From: Microbispora bryophytorum
GTDB lineage: Bacteria; Actinomycetota; Actinomycetes; Streptosporangiales; Streptosporangiaceae
DNA length: 64,000 nt
Assembly: GCF_006874465.1 (NCBI RefSeq)
Contig: NZ_VIRL01000011.1
Span: forward strand, 1 to 64,000
Reading direction: 5' to 3'
In this document: positions 37,871-45,799 of the stretch, piece by piece
Numbering within the stretch: the stretch's first letter is position 1
Layout of the letters: every line of letters begins with the position of its first letter
Translations under genes and position numbers: made by a program
Notes under the pieces: generated by a model
The model's input: only the letters and a program-made list of their open reading frames with translations
The model's database searches: none
Told to the model about the DNA's origin: nothing

Positions 37871-39849
37871 GCCGGCACCTCCGCCAGGGATCGGGCCTCG
37901 GCCGCGTACGCGAGCGAGGTCCGCCCGTCCTCGCCCACGATCCGGATCCGGATGGCGTCGTCGATGACCTCCGCGCCGCGGCGGATGGCCGCGTCCGTGT
38001 CGGGGCCGGTCACCGCGACCAGGCCGAGCCGGTCCCAGTTGTCGCGCAACGCGCGCACCGTGTCGCCGGGCTTGGCGGTGACGCGCACGTCGAGCACGTC
38101 GTCGCGGGCCGCGGCGTCGGCGACGCCCTCCACCGACTCGACCCGGCCCGGCTCGCCCACCAGGGAGCGGACGCTGGCCCCCGCGTGCGCCTCCGGCCGG
38201 TCCGGCAGCTCGGGGACCAGCCCGAACGGCCAGCCCAGGGCGTACTCCACCAGGTCGATGCCGTACGCGCCGCGCACGAGCTCCGGGATCATGTCGCCGG
38301 CGACCCGGTTGTGGCTCTCGATGACCACCGGGCCGTGCGGGCCGAGCCGCAGCTCGGTGTGCGTGACGCCGTCGCTGAGGCCGATCAGGTCGAGGAAGCG
38401 ACGCACGCTCGCGCTGATCCGCTCCCGGACCGGCTCGTCCAGCCGGGCGGGCACGGCGTGGCCGAGCTCCGCGAACCGGTCGGCGTGCACGAACTTCTCG
38501 GTGATCGCCACGACGACGTGGCGGCCCGCGAAGCTGAACGCCTCGACGCTGAACTCCGGTCCCTCGACGTACTCCTCCATGAGGAAGTCCTGCAGGAGGT
38601 ACATGGTCGAGACCCGGTCGGTCCGGGTGCCGCGCAGCCCTTCCACCGTGGCCCAGACCGGCTCGGCGTCCTGCGGCCCCCCGATCCGGAACACGCCGAT
38701 GCTCGCGGTCGCGTCGGTCGGCTTGACGATGAACGGGTAGCCGTGGACGGCTCCGAAGGAGTCCAGGTCCTCTCGCCGCAGGAGCGGCGCGGCGGCCACC
38801 GCGGAGGGGTCGAGCTCGGCGCCCGGAACCGACGCGAGGTGGCGGCGCATGGCCAGTTTGTCGCGGAATCTCCTGGTGACCTCGTAGCCGGTGCCGCCCA
38901 GGCCGAACAGGTCGTTGATCCGTCCCGCGTTCTCCAGGCCGGGCTCGGTGATGGACAGCGCGACGCGGAAGCCCGGCTCCTGCCACAGCTCCCTCGCCAC
39001 GGGCTCGACGGCCGCCCACTCGGTGTAGTCCAGAACGCGCAGGACGTCGGCGAGCTCCTCCTGCTCGGGGCTGACCTTGGTGGGGTGCTGGAGCAGCAGG
39101 ACGGTCAGGCCCAGCTCCTTGGCCTTGCGCACGGTTTCGTCCGTGGCGCCGACTATCAGGACCGTGCTGTCCGGATTCATCGATCCATTCCTTTCTTCTG
39201 GAGGTCGCGGCAGGCCGGCTCGGGCCGTGCGGGAGACCGTGTGAGAGGCCGTGCCGGCGCGAGGTGGTGACACGGTTCCGGCGGGGGCGAGGGCGCGCGC
39301 GCCGGCGGGCACGTCGCCGAGGACGAGCGCCCGCGCCCCGATGACCGCGTCGTCGCCCACGCACACCGGGCCGAGGACGGTCGCGCCGACGCCCAGCACC
39401 ACGCGGGCTCCGATCACGGGGTGCCGCCGTTCCCCGTCCGGGCGCAGGTTGTCGCGCCACCAGCCGACCGCTCCCAGCGTCACCTGGTGGTAGATGGTCA
39501 CGTCGTCGCCCACGACCGCGGTCTCCCCGATCACCACGGCCGCGCCGTGGTCGACGAAGACCCGGCGTCCGAGCACCGCACCCGGGTGGATCTCCACGCC
39601 GGTGACGCATCGCGCGAGGAGCATCAGCAGCCGGGCGGGCAGTCGCCGTCCGCGCCGGTGCAGCCGGTGGGCGACCCGGTGCAGCCACATCGCCGGGAGC
39701 ACCGGGTGCAGCAACGCCTCCCTCCGGTCGCGTACGGACGGGTCCCGCTCGACGATCGTCCGCAGATCCTCGGCCAGGAGGCGCAGCAGTCTCTCCGGCC
39801 GTTCGCTTCCCGGGGGCGGCGGAGAAGACCTGAAATCGGCATGCGGCAT
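37867..39849 (-). CDS. Serine O-acetyltransferase / ATP-grasp ligase fusion
   Basis: 660 residues in one uninterrupted frame. Residues 1-190 are a CysE-type serine acetyltransferase: the helical part LHPVLPAMWLHRVAHRLHRRG, then the left-handed hexapeptide helix with the catalytic VFVDHG (Asp100-His101), VIGET and IYHQVTLG (His121). The usual C-terminal tail that docks on cysteine synthase is missing. A 35-residue Pro/Ala/Arg-rich linker leads into an ATP-grasp ligase (from Met224): YPFIVKPTDATASIGVF, LLQDFLMEEYVEGPEFSV and HTELRLGPHGPVVIESHNR, with an L-amino-acid-ligase-like C-terminal domain. The ATG at 39849 has GAGGAGG five bases upstream. A second initiation site before Met224 (39180) could yield the ligase alone. 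First gene of the operon. Confidence 0.85.
   Translation of the reverse strand: MPHADFRSSPPPPGSERPERLLRLLAEDLRTIVERDPSVRDRREALLHPVLPAMWLHRVAHRLHRRGRRLPARLLMLLARCVTGVEIHPGAVLGRRVFVDHGAAVVIGETAVVGDDVTIYHQVTLGAVGWWRDNLRPDGERRHPVIGARVVLGVGATVLGPVCVGDDAVIGARALVLGDVPAGARALAPAGTVSPPRAGTASHTVSRTARAGLPRPPEERNGSMNPDSTVLIVGATDETVRKAKELGLTVLLLQHPTKVSPEQEELADVLRVLDYTEWAAVEPVARELWQEPGFRVALSITEPGLENAGRINDLFGLGGTGYEVTRRFRDKLAMRRHLASVPGAELDPSAVAAAPLLRREDLDSFGAVHGYPFIVKPTDATASIGVFRIGGPQDAEPVWATVEGLRGTRTDRVSTMYLLQDFLMEEYVEGPEFSVEAFSFAGRHVVVAITEKFVHADRFAELGHAVPARLDEPVRERISASVRRFLDLIGLSDGVTHTELRLGPHGPVVIESHNRVAGDMIPELVRGAYGIDLVEYALGWPFGLVPELPDRPEAHAGASVRSLVGEPGRVESVEGVADAAARDDVLDVRVTAKPGDTVRALRDNWDRLGLVAVTGPDTDAAIRRGAEVIDDAIRIRIVGEDGRTSLAYAAEARSLAEVPA
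39178..39195 (-). promoter_or_regulatory. Internal ribosome-binding site and start within the fusion gene
   Basis: On the minus strand AAGGA stands about nine bases before the in-frame ATG at 39180, exactly at the junction of the acetyltransferase and ligase domains. A separate ligase polypeptide of 437 residues could be made from it. Confidence 0.5.
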
Positions 39850-40410
39850 CTTCGCCTCCTCACATTCACCTCGGCGAATAAACCATCAATGAAAACCCGG
39901 ATCGCTGGAATGGCAGACCGCCACTGGCCTGGAGATGCTCCACGACCATTTCCGGGGCAGTGAATTACGGACCCTTTTTTCTCGGTTATTGGGTAAGCGT
40001 GGTGGCCGTGCAAGCACAGGTCAACCCCTACTCGGACGGCCTTCGACCGGTAATCGGCGGGCCGGCGACCCCGACCGGACAGGCGTCCTACCGAATTCTC
40101 CGAGCCCATGGAGGGAATGTCGCGGGCCGGCGCTGTCGCAGAACGCGAAAACGCCGGCCGGCGAACAGACCGGCACGGCGGGAGAATAAAGAAGGCGAGG
40201 GGGATGCGTCAGCTCCGAGTCCCGGCCGAGCACGGCGCGCGGGCGGGCCGGGCGGCCGCGGCTGCAGCAGACGCGGCGGCGGGCCGGGCGAGGGCGGCCA
40301 GACGAGCTTGGCCAAGTCGTCGTCCACCCTCGTTGCCCTCATCGAGACACCGCACCAGCAAACCGAAAGCAAACGATCAATCACAATAAGTGAACGGCAA
40401 CCAATTGTGC
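39850..40410. other. Intergenic region between the ATP-grasp operon and the toxin-antitoxin pair
   Basis: 561 bases. It must hold the promoter of the ATP-grasp operon; the A+T-richer 39870-39910 is the likeliest place, but no good -10/-35 pair is visible. 40230-40326 is a decayed copy of the end of the chelatase gene. The 40345-40410 end is A+T-rich and holds the promoter of the toxin-antitoxin pair. No convincing small gene was found; a peptide precursor for the ATP-grasp enzymes was looked for and not seen. Confidence 0.5.
40230..40326 (-). pseudogene. Decayed fragment of the sirohydrochlorin-chelatase 3' end
   Basis: The minus strand encodes RVDDDLAKLVW, against GVDDDLAALVW in the intact gene at 41036. 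At the DNA level, 23 identical bases (40272-40294 versus 41100-41122) are followed, after a gap of about 13 bases, by about 27 of 31 matching bases (cagacgag..gtcgtcgtccac; to 40326 and 41167). The remainder is shifted out of frame. Confidence 0.65.
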
Positions 40411-40420
40411 ATGGCACAAT
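40404..40420. promoter_or_regulatory. Palindromic operator of the toxin-antitoxin pair
   Basis: Perfect inverted repeat ATTGTGC-ATG-GCACAAT. The three central bases are the candidate start codon of the first gene. CACAAT (40415-40420) could also be a -10 element for a leaderless transcript starting at the GTG 40429. Autorepression by a ribbon-helix-helix antitoxin would fit. Confidence 0.5.
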
Positions 40421-40674
40421 CCCTCTTCGTGCGTAGAATCAGGTTCCCGCAGTCAGCGCGGAGGCATCGCATCGGGACAGCACGGGTCCTTGCCGTCATC
40501 CGGGGTCAGCCGCCCCGTATAGTGCCGCCACCCGGTCCTGGGCTGGACGAGCAGTGGCACTGGCTCGGCATAGATGATCGCGGGCTGGAGCTCGAGGTGA
40601 TCGCCGTTCTGACCGAGAAGTACTTGCTGGTGATCCACGCGATGCCGACCGCGCTAAGGAGGAACGAGCCATGA
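40411..40674 (+). CDS. Putative toxin of a type II toxin-antitoxin pair
   Basis: About 87 residues from the ATG at 40411; in-frame GTGs at 40390 and 40429 are alternatives. The pattern RRIRFPQSARRHRIG, then WHWLGIDDRGLELEVIAV and YLLVIHAMPTALR resembles a compact basic toxin fold seen in actinobacterial pairs with ribbon-helix-helix antitoxins, distantly like BrnT. Catalytic residues cannot be assigned with certainty; two histidines and an aspartate pair stand out. The stop overlaps the antitoxin start (ATGA). Toxin-first order fits BrnT/BrnA-like systems. Confidence 0.6.
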   Translation: MAQSLFVRRIRFPQSARRHRIGTARVLAVIRGQPPRIVPPPGPGLDEQWHWLGIDDRGLELEVIAVLTEKYLLVIHAMPTALRRNEP

Positions 40675-41000
40675 CCGAGTACACCGGCCCCTGGCCTCCG
40701 GAGGACGTCGAGTTCGCCCCGGACGACGAGTCGGACGTCGACCTGGGCGCCGAGGAGATCTACGACAGGAGGGGGAATCGGATCGACGAGGCCTACGTCG
40801 AGGCCGCGGTCGCGCACGTGCGCCGGACGGTCGGCCGTCCCTCTCTCACGGCACCGGGCAGGCGCTCACCTCAGGTCACGTTCCGCCTGAGTCCGGAGGA
40901 GAAGGCGGCCGCCAGGGCGCTGGCGGAACGGGAGGGCAAGACCGTGTCGCAACTGGCCCGGGAGGCGTTCGCCCAGTACCTCCGCGACCACGCGGCCTGA
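40671..41000 (+). CDS. Ribbon-helix-helix (CopG-type) antitoxin
   Basis: 109 residues. The N-terminal half is acidic (PPEDVEFAPDDESDVDLGAEE), suited to wrap a basic partner. The C-terminal 40 residues are a ribbon-helix-helix: PQVTFRLSPEEKAAARALAEREGKTVSQLAREAF in pattern, with the DNA-reading strand VTFRL. It is co-translated with the preceding gene and probably binds the palindrome at 40404-40420. Confidence 0.75.
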   Translation: MTEYTGPWPPEDVEFAPDDESDVDLGAEEIYDRRGNRIDEAYVEAAVAHVRRTVGRPSLTAPGRRSPQVTFRLSPEEKAAARALAEREGKTVSQLAREAFAQYLRDHAA

Positions 41001-41035
41001 TCCGGCGTTCGGAAGGCGCGAACGCGGTCTTCTGC

Positions 41036-41800
41036 TCAGGCCGGAGTGCCGGTGGCGAACGGCGCGCGGGCTGCAGCGGCAGGCGCGGCGGCAGCGGGCG
41101 CGGCGGCGGGCCGGGCGAGGGCCTCGTCGAAGCGGGCCCAGACGAGGGCGGCCAGGTCGTCGTCCACGCCGAGGGGCGCGCTGACCAGGTCCGCACCGCT
41201 GCTCACCAGCCGGTCGTGGAAGAAGCCGGGCGCGAGCAGGTAGGAGGCGACGGCGACGCGCGGGGCGAGGCCGGCCCTGGTGCGATCGAGCGCCTCGGCG
41301 AGCGTGGGCGTCCCGGCCGAGGCGAAGGCGGCGGTGACGGGACGCGAGAGCCGTACGGACAGCAGCCGGGCGGCGGCGCGGACGTCGTCGAGCGCGGCGG
41401 GGTCGGACGAGCCGGCCGCGCCCAGGATCACTGCGTCGCAGGGCCGCAGACCGGCCGCGGCCAGGCGGCGCGCCAGCACCGAGGTCAGCAGCCGGTGCGG
41501 CCCGAGCTGCCCGGCGACGACCGCGTCGGGCCGGGCGCGGGCGACCACGGCCGGCAGGTCGATGTGCGCGTGGTATCCCCCGGCGAGCAGCATGGGGACC
41601 ACCACGACCGGCCCGGCCACCCGCGACAGCACGCCGGACAGCAGCGGCGCGCTGATCTCCAGGAACCCGAGCTCGACCGGCGCTCCGGGTCTGGCGCGGC
41701 GCACGCGGGCCGCCAGGGAGCCCATGACGGACTCCCAGTGGCCGCTGCGCGCCCCGTGCGCCGCCATCACCAGGGTCGGGGTCACCAGGGTCGGATTCAC
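41036..41800 (-). CDS. Sirohydrochlorin chelatase-like protein (CbiX/SirB type)
   Basis: About 254 residues from the GTG at 41800 (GTGA overlap). It has two repeated alpha/beta halves: LVMAAHGARSGHW with the first metal histidine (about residue 15), VVVVPMLLAGGYHAHIDLP with histidines, and VASYLLAPGFFHDRLV in the second half. It should insert iron into sirohydrochlorin to make siroheme, the cofactor of nitrite reductase, which fits its place at the end of the nitrate/nitrite operon. The C-terminal tail is Ala/Pro-rich. A broken copy of the 3' end lies on the far side of the toxin-antitoxin pair. Confidence 0.88.
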   Translation of the reverse strand: MNPTLVTPTLVMAAHGARSGHWESVMGSLAARVRRARPGAPVELGFLEISAPLLSGVLSRVAGPVVVVPMLLAGGYHAHIDLPAVVARARPDAVVAGQLGPHRLLTSVLARRLAAAGLRPCDAVILGAAGSSDPAALDDVRAAARLLSVRLSRPVTAAFASAGTPTLAEALDRTRAGLAPRVAVASYLLAPGFFHDRLVSSGADLVSAPLGVDDDLAALVWARFDEALARPAAAPAAAAPAAAARAPFATGTPA

Positions 41801-42960
41801 CGCTCGTCCCGGCCGCAGGCGAGGCGGTAGCCTCGCTTGACCACGGTCTCGACGATGCCCGCGGGGCCGAGCGCCCGGCGCAGGCGGGTGATGGCCATCT
41901 CGACGGCGTGCTCGGCCGAGTCGCGGGAGGGGCCGCCGGGCAGCACGACCCGCAGGTCGGCCCGGTTCACGACGTGCCCGGGACGCTCGGCGAGCCGCTT
42001 GAGCACGGCCATCGGGGCGGGCGGCAGCGGCTTGAGCTCGCCGTCGACCACCACGGCGTGACCGCGGATCTCCAGCTCGTGCCCGCCCGCGACGAGCCGC
42101 GTGACGCTGCTTTCCGGCAGGTGGCGGGCGAGGGTCCGGGCGAGTGCGCCGAGGCGGGCCCGGTCGGGCTGGACGGCCCGCACGCCGCGCTGGGTCAGCG
42201 GCCCGGCGGTGACCGGGCCCACGCAGGCCGCCACCACGCGGGTGTCGAACGCGGCGAGCAGCGCGTCCTCCAGCCCGTCGGCGCGGGCGGCGCCCAGCAT
42301 GGCCAGCACGGCGGGCGCGCTGGTGAAGGCCACCGCGTCCACCGAGCCGGTGATCGCCTGGCTGATCAGGCGGCGCAGCGGCGAGGTGTCGCGGTAGGGC
42401 AGCCACCGGTAGACCGGCACCTCGATCACCTCGGCCCCCGCCTCCCGCAGCGACGCGACGAAACCGTCCAGCGGCTCGCCGTGCAGCTGCACGGCGATGC
42501 GGCGGCCGCGCAGGTCCTGCGCGAGCAGGTATTCCTTGACCTCCTCGCACGACTCCGTGGCCGGCGTCCAGAAGTCCACCAGGCCGGCCGCGCGGACGGC
42601 CCCGCGCGCCTTGGGGCCGCGGGCGAGCAGCCGCGCGCGGCCCAGGTGCGCGTTCAGGTCGGCGGACAGTCCCCAGCCCTCCGCCGCCGCCATCCACCCG
42701 CGGAACCCCACGCCCGTGGTGATGACCACCTCGTCGACGGGCGCCTCCAGGCAGGCCCGGGTCGCGGCGAGCAGCCCGGCGTCCTCCGCGAGCGGCACGA
42801 TGCGGATCGCGGGCGCCCGCACGACCCGGGCGCCCCGCCGTTCGAGGAGCGCGGCCAGCTCCTCGCTGCGGCGGGTCGCCGTCACCCCGATCGTGAACCC
42901 GGCCAGCGCGTCCGGCGCCGTCTCCAGACTCATCGGGGTCTCGTCCACCAGCGCGGTCAT
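41797..42960 (-). CDS. nnaR: NnaR-type regulator: uroporphyrinogen-III synthase-like domain plus winged helix
   Basis: 387 residues. The N-terminal two thirds have the HemD fold pattern: FTIGVTATRRSEELAALLERRGARV, VDEVVITTGVGFRGW, and VDAVAFTSAPAVLAML. The C-terminal 95 residues are an OmpR-type winged helix with LKPLPPAPMAVLKRLAERPGHVV and HAVEMAITRLRRALGPAGIVETVVKRGYRL. This combination is that of NnaR, known in Streptomyces as a co-activator with GlnR of nitrate-assimilation genes. Its placement directly after nirB-nirD agrees. The synthase part may sense a tetrapyrrole rather than catalyse. Confidence 0.9.
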   Translation of the reverse strand: MTALVDETPMSLETAPDALAGFTIGVTATRRSEELAALLERRGARVVRAPAIRIVPLAEDAGLLAATRACLEAPVDEVVITTGVGFRGWMAAAEGWGLSADLNAHLGRARLLARGPKARGAVRAAGLVDFWTPATESCEEVKEYLLAQDLRGRRIAVQLHGEPLDGFVASLREAGAEVIEVPVYRWLPYRDTSPLRRLISQAITGSVDAVAFTSAPAVLAMLGAARADGLEDALLAAFDTRVVAACVGPVTAGPLTQRGVRAVQPDRARLGALARTLARHLPESSVTRLVAGGHELEIRGHAVVVDGELKPLPPAPMAVLKRLAERPGHVVNRADLRVVLPGGPSRDSAEHAVEMAITRLRRALGPAGIVETVVKRGYRLACGRDER

Positions 42961-43313
42961 ACCACGCTCACCTCCACGGTTCCGTCGGTGACCCGAATGG
43001 CGTAGGTCGGCACGGTCACGCCGGAGCCGTCCGCGCACACGCCGGTCACCAGCGAGAACACCTGCTTGTGCATGGGCGAGGCCACGGTCGGCTCGCCGTT
43101 CCTGGTGCCGACGATGCCCCGGGACATCACCTGCGCCCCGCTGAACGGGTCGAGGTTGCCCAGGGCGTACAGGGCGCCGTCGAAGGTGCGGAAGACCGCC
43201 ACCTGCCGGTCGTCGACGAGCACCGCCGCGCCCTGCTCGGGCAACAGGTCGGTGTAGGGGCAGACCGGGATCCAATGGCCGGCCAGGGCCGGACTCGCGT
43301 CGAGGATGGTCAT
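42957..43313 (-). CDS. nirD: Assimilatory nitrite reductase small subunit NirD
   Basis: 118 residues, Rieske-like beta fold without the usual cluster ligands: WIPVCPYTDLLPEQGAAVLVDDRQVAVFRTFDGALYALGNLDPFSGA in pattern, then VASPMHKQVFSLVTGVC. NirD pairs with NirB in NADH-dependent nitrite reduction to ammonium. ATGA overlaps link it to nirB before and nnaR after. Confidence 0.95.
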   Translation of the reverse strand: MTILDASPALAGHWIPVCPYTDLLPEQGAAVLVDDRQVAVFRTFDGALYALGNLDPFSGAQVMSRGIVGTRNGEPTVASPMHKQVFSLVTGVCADGSGVTVPTYAIRVTDGTVEVSVV

Positions 43314-45799
43314 CTGCGGGTCACCTCCAGTGGGATCAGCATCGGCTTGATCTGGTCGCGCTCGGTCTCGAAGGAGATCGAAGGGTCGGGAACGCCGGGG
43401 GCGTTCACGAAGCTGACGAAGCGGCGCAGCTTGTCGGGGTCCTCGATGGTGGCGCGCCACTCGTCGACGTACGTGGACACATGCCGCTCCATCTGCGCGT
43501 CGAGTTCGGCGCAGATGCCGAGCGAGTCCTCCATGATCACCTCACGGAGGTAGTCGAGCCCGCCGTCCAGGTTCTCCAGCCACGCGGCGGTGCGCTGGAG
43601 CCGGTCGGCGGTGCGGATGTAGAACATCAGGAACCTGTCGATCGTCCTGACCAGGTCGTCGGTGGACAGGTCGGACGCGAGCAGGTCGGCGTGGCGCGGC
43701 TTGAAGCCGCCGTTGCCGCCCACGTAGAGGTTCCAGCCCTGCTCGGTGGCGATGATGCCGAAGTCCTTCGACCGGGCCTCGGCGCACTCCCGGGCGCAGC
43801 CGGACACGGCCGACTTCAGCTTGTGCGGCGAGCGCAGCCCCCGGTAGCGCAGCTCCAGGGCGATGGCCAGGCCCACCGAGTCCTGCACGCCGTACCGGCA
43901 CCAGGTGGACCCGACGCAGGACTTCACCGTCCGCAGCGCCTTGCCGTAGGCGTGGCCGGACTCGAAACCGGCGTCGACGAGGCGGCGCCAGATGGCGGGC
44001 AGCTGCTCGACCCGGGCCCCGAGCAGGTCGATGCGCTGCGCCCCGGTGATCTTCGTGTAGAGCCCGAAGTCGCGGGCCACCTCGCCGATCACGATGAGCT
44101 TGTCCGGGGTGATCTCGCCGCCCGGGATGCGCGGGACGACCGAGTAGGTGCCGTTCTTCTGGATGTTGGCCAGGAACTGGTCGTTGGTGTCCTGCAGCGC
44201 GGCCTGCTCGCCGTCGAGGATGTGGCCGCGGCCCAGGGAGGCGAGGATCGAGGCGACCGCGGGCTTGCAGATGTCGCAGCCGCGGCCGGTCCCGTGCTCG
44301 GCGATGAGCTGGGAGAACGTCGTGATCCCCCGGACGTTGACGATGTCGAACAGCTCGGCCCTGCTGTGCGCGAAGTGCTCGCACAGCGCCTTGCCGACGT
44401 CGACCCCCGACTTCACCAGGATCTGCTTGAGCATCGGCACGCAGCTTCCGCACGTGGTGCCGGCCCGGGTGCAGTCCTTGATGCCCTGCACATCGGTGAG
44501 GCCCTTGTCGGCGATGGCCTCGCAGATCCTCCCCTTGGTGACGTTGTTGCAGGAGCAGACCTGGGCGTCGTCGGGCAGGTCGACCGACGCCTTGCCCGCG
44601 CCGGCGAACAGCAGGTCGCTCGGCGCGCCGGGCAGCGGCTTGCCGACGAACGGCCGCAGCGCGTTGTACGGCCCGGCGTCGCCGACGCAGATGCCGCCGA
44701 GCAGGGTCTTGGCGTCGTCGCTGATGAACAGCCGCTTGTAGACACCGCCCACCGGGTCCATGTAGGTGACGTCGAGCGCGCCCGACATCGCCCCGAACTG
44801 GGCCACCTCCACGCCCAGCAGTTTGAGCTTGGTGGACATGTCCGCGCCGGTGAAGGTGGCCGGGCCGTCCAGGATCCGCTCGGCGGCCACCTCCGCCTGG
44901 GTGTTGCAGGGCCCGACGAGGCCGTAGACCATGCCCGCGGCCAGGGCGCACTCGCCGATCGCGTAGATGCGCTCGTCGGAGGTGCGCATGCTCGCGTCGA
45001 CGACGATGCCGCCGCGCTCGCCGACCTCCAGGCCGCAGGCGCGGGCAAGCTCGTCGCGCGGCCGGATGCCTGCGGAGAAGACCACGACCTGCGCGTCGAT
45101 CGCCTCGCCGTCGGGCTTCACGAGCGACGTGACCCGGCCGTCCGGGCCGGCCTCGATCGACCGCACGCCCGCGCCGGTGTGGATCGTCAGCCCGAGCCCC
45201 TCGATGTGCCCGCGCAGCACCGAGCCGCCGCCCTCGTCCACCTGGCGCGGCATCAGCCAGCCGCTCATCTCGATGACGTGCGTTTCGAGGCCGAGCCCGC
45301 GCAGGGCGTCGGCCGCCTCCAGGCCGAGCAGGCCGCCGCCGATGACCACGCCCGCGCGGGCGTCCCGCGAGGCGTCCCTGATGGCGTCCAGGTCGTCGAT
45401 CGTCCGGTAGACGAAGCAGCCCGGCAGGTCGCGGCCCGGCACCGGCGGCACGAACGGCGCCGACCCGGTGGCCAGCACCAGCACGTCGTACGGCTCGCTG
45501 TCGCCGGCGTCGGTGGTGACGGCGCGGTTGACGCGGTCGATCGCGGTGACGCGGACGCCGGTCCTGAGCGTGACCCCGTCGGGCGCCGGATAGGTGAGGT
45601 CCTCGACGCTCTTGCCGCTGAGATAGGAGGTCAGCGCGACCCGGTCGTAGGCCGGGCGGGGCTCCTCTCCGAAAACGGTGACCGTCCCGTCGAAGCCCCG
45701 GGCGTCGAGCGTCTCGATCAGGCGGTGGGCCGTCGGGCCGTGTCCTACGACGACGAGTCTCATGCGCGTACGGTCCTCCATGCGCTCACGGTCCTTCAT
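43310..45799 (-). CDS. nirB: NADH-dependent nitrite reductase large subunit NirB
   Basis: 829 residues (817 from the third ATG). The order is FAD/NAD oxidoreductase (VVVGHGPTAHRLIETL; VVIGGGLLGLEAADAL), a BFD-like 2Fe-2S domain (CSCNNVTKG..CGSC) and the sulfite/nitrite reductase core. In the core CVGSTWC and GCARECAEA supply the four cysteines of the 4Fe-4S-siroheme centre, and YVGGNGG follows. It reduces nitrite to ammonium with six electrons in the cytoplasm. Three in-frame ATGs (45799, 45781, 45763) arise from an 18-base tandem duplication, and the last gives the family-typical MRLVVVG start. ATGA overlap with the upstream gene. Confidence 0.96.
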   Translation of the reverse strand: MKDRERMEDRTRMRLVVVGHGPTAHRLIETLDARGFDGTVTVFGEEPRPAYDRVALTSYLSGKSVEDLTYPAPDGVTLRTGVRVTAIDRVNRAVTTDAGDSEPYDVLVLATGSAPFVPPVPGRDLPGCFVYRTIDDLDAIRDASRDARAGVVIGGGLLGLEAADALRGLGLETHVIEMSGWLMPRQVDEGGGSVLRGHIEGLGLTIHTGAGVRSIEAGPDGRVTSLVKPDGEAIDAQVVVFSAGIRPRDELARACGLEVGERGGIVVDASMRTSDERIYAIGECALAAGMVYGLVGPCNTQAEVAAERILDGPATFTGADMSTKLKLLGVEVAQFGAMSGALDVTYMDPVGGVYKRLFISDDAKTLLGGICVGDAGPYNALRPFVGKPLPGAPSDLLFAGAGKASVDLPDDAQVCSCNNVTKGRICEAIADKGLTDVQGIKDCTRAGTTCGSCVPMLKQILVKSGVDVGKALCEHFAHSRAELFDIVNVRGITTFSQLIAEHGTGRGCDICKPAVASILASLGRGHILDGEQAALQDTNDQFLANIQKNGTYSVVPRIPGGEITPDKLIVIGEVARDFGLYTKITGAQRIDLLGARVEQLPAIWRRLVDAGFESGHAYGKALRTVKSCVGSTWCRYGVQDSVGLAIALELRYRGLRSPHKLKSAVSGCARECAEARSKDFGIIATEQGWNLYVGGNGGFKPRHADLLASDLSTDDLVRTIDRFLMFYIRTADRLQRTAAWLENLDGGLDYLREVIMEDSLGICAELDAQMERHVSTYVDEWRATIEDPDKLRRFVSFVNAPGVPDPSISFETERDQIKPMLIPLEVTRR
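45764..45799 (-). repeat. Tandem 18-base duplication of the nirB start region
   Basis: Units 45799-45782 and 45781-45764 on the minus strand each read ATG, AGGACCGT and GCGC, and differ at three positions. Each unit carries a GGA-containing ribosome-binding site about eight bases before the next ATG. Confidence 0.75.

Noticed and set aside
39850..40400. Ribosomal peptide precursor for the ATP-grasp enzymes (graspetide)
   Set aside because: No short gene with a ribosome-binding site and a repeated core motif was found on either strand, and the ligases resemble amino-acid ligases.
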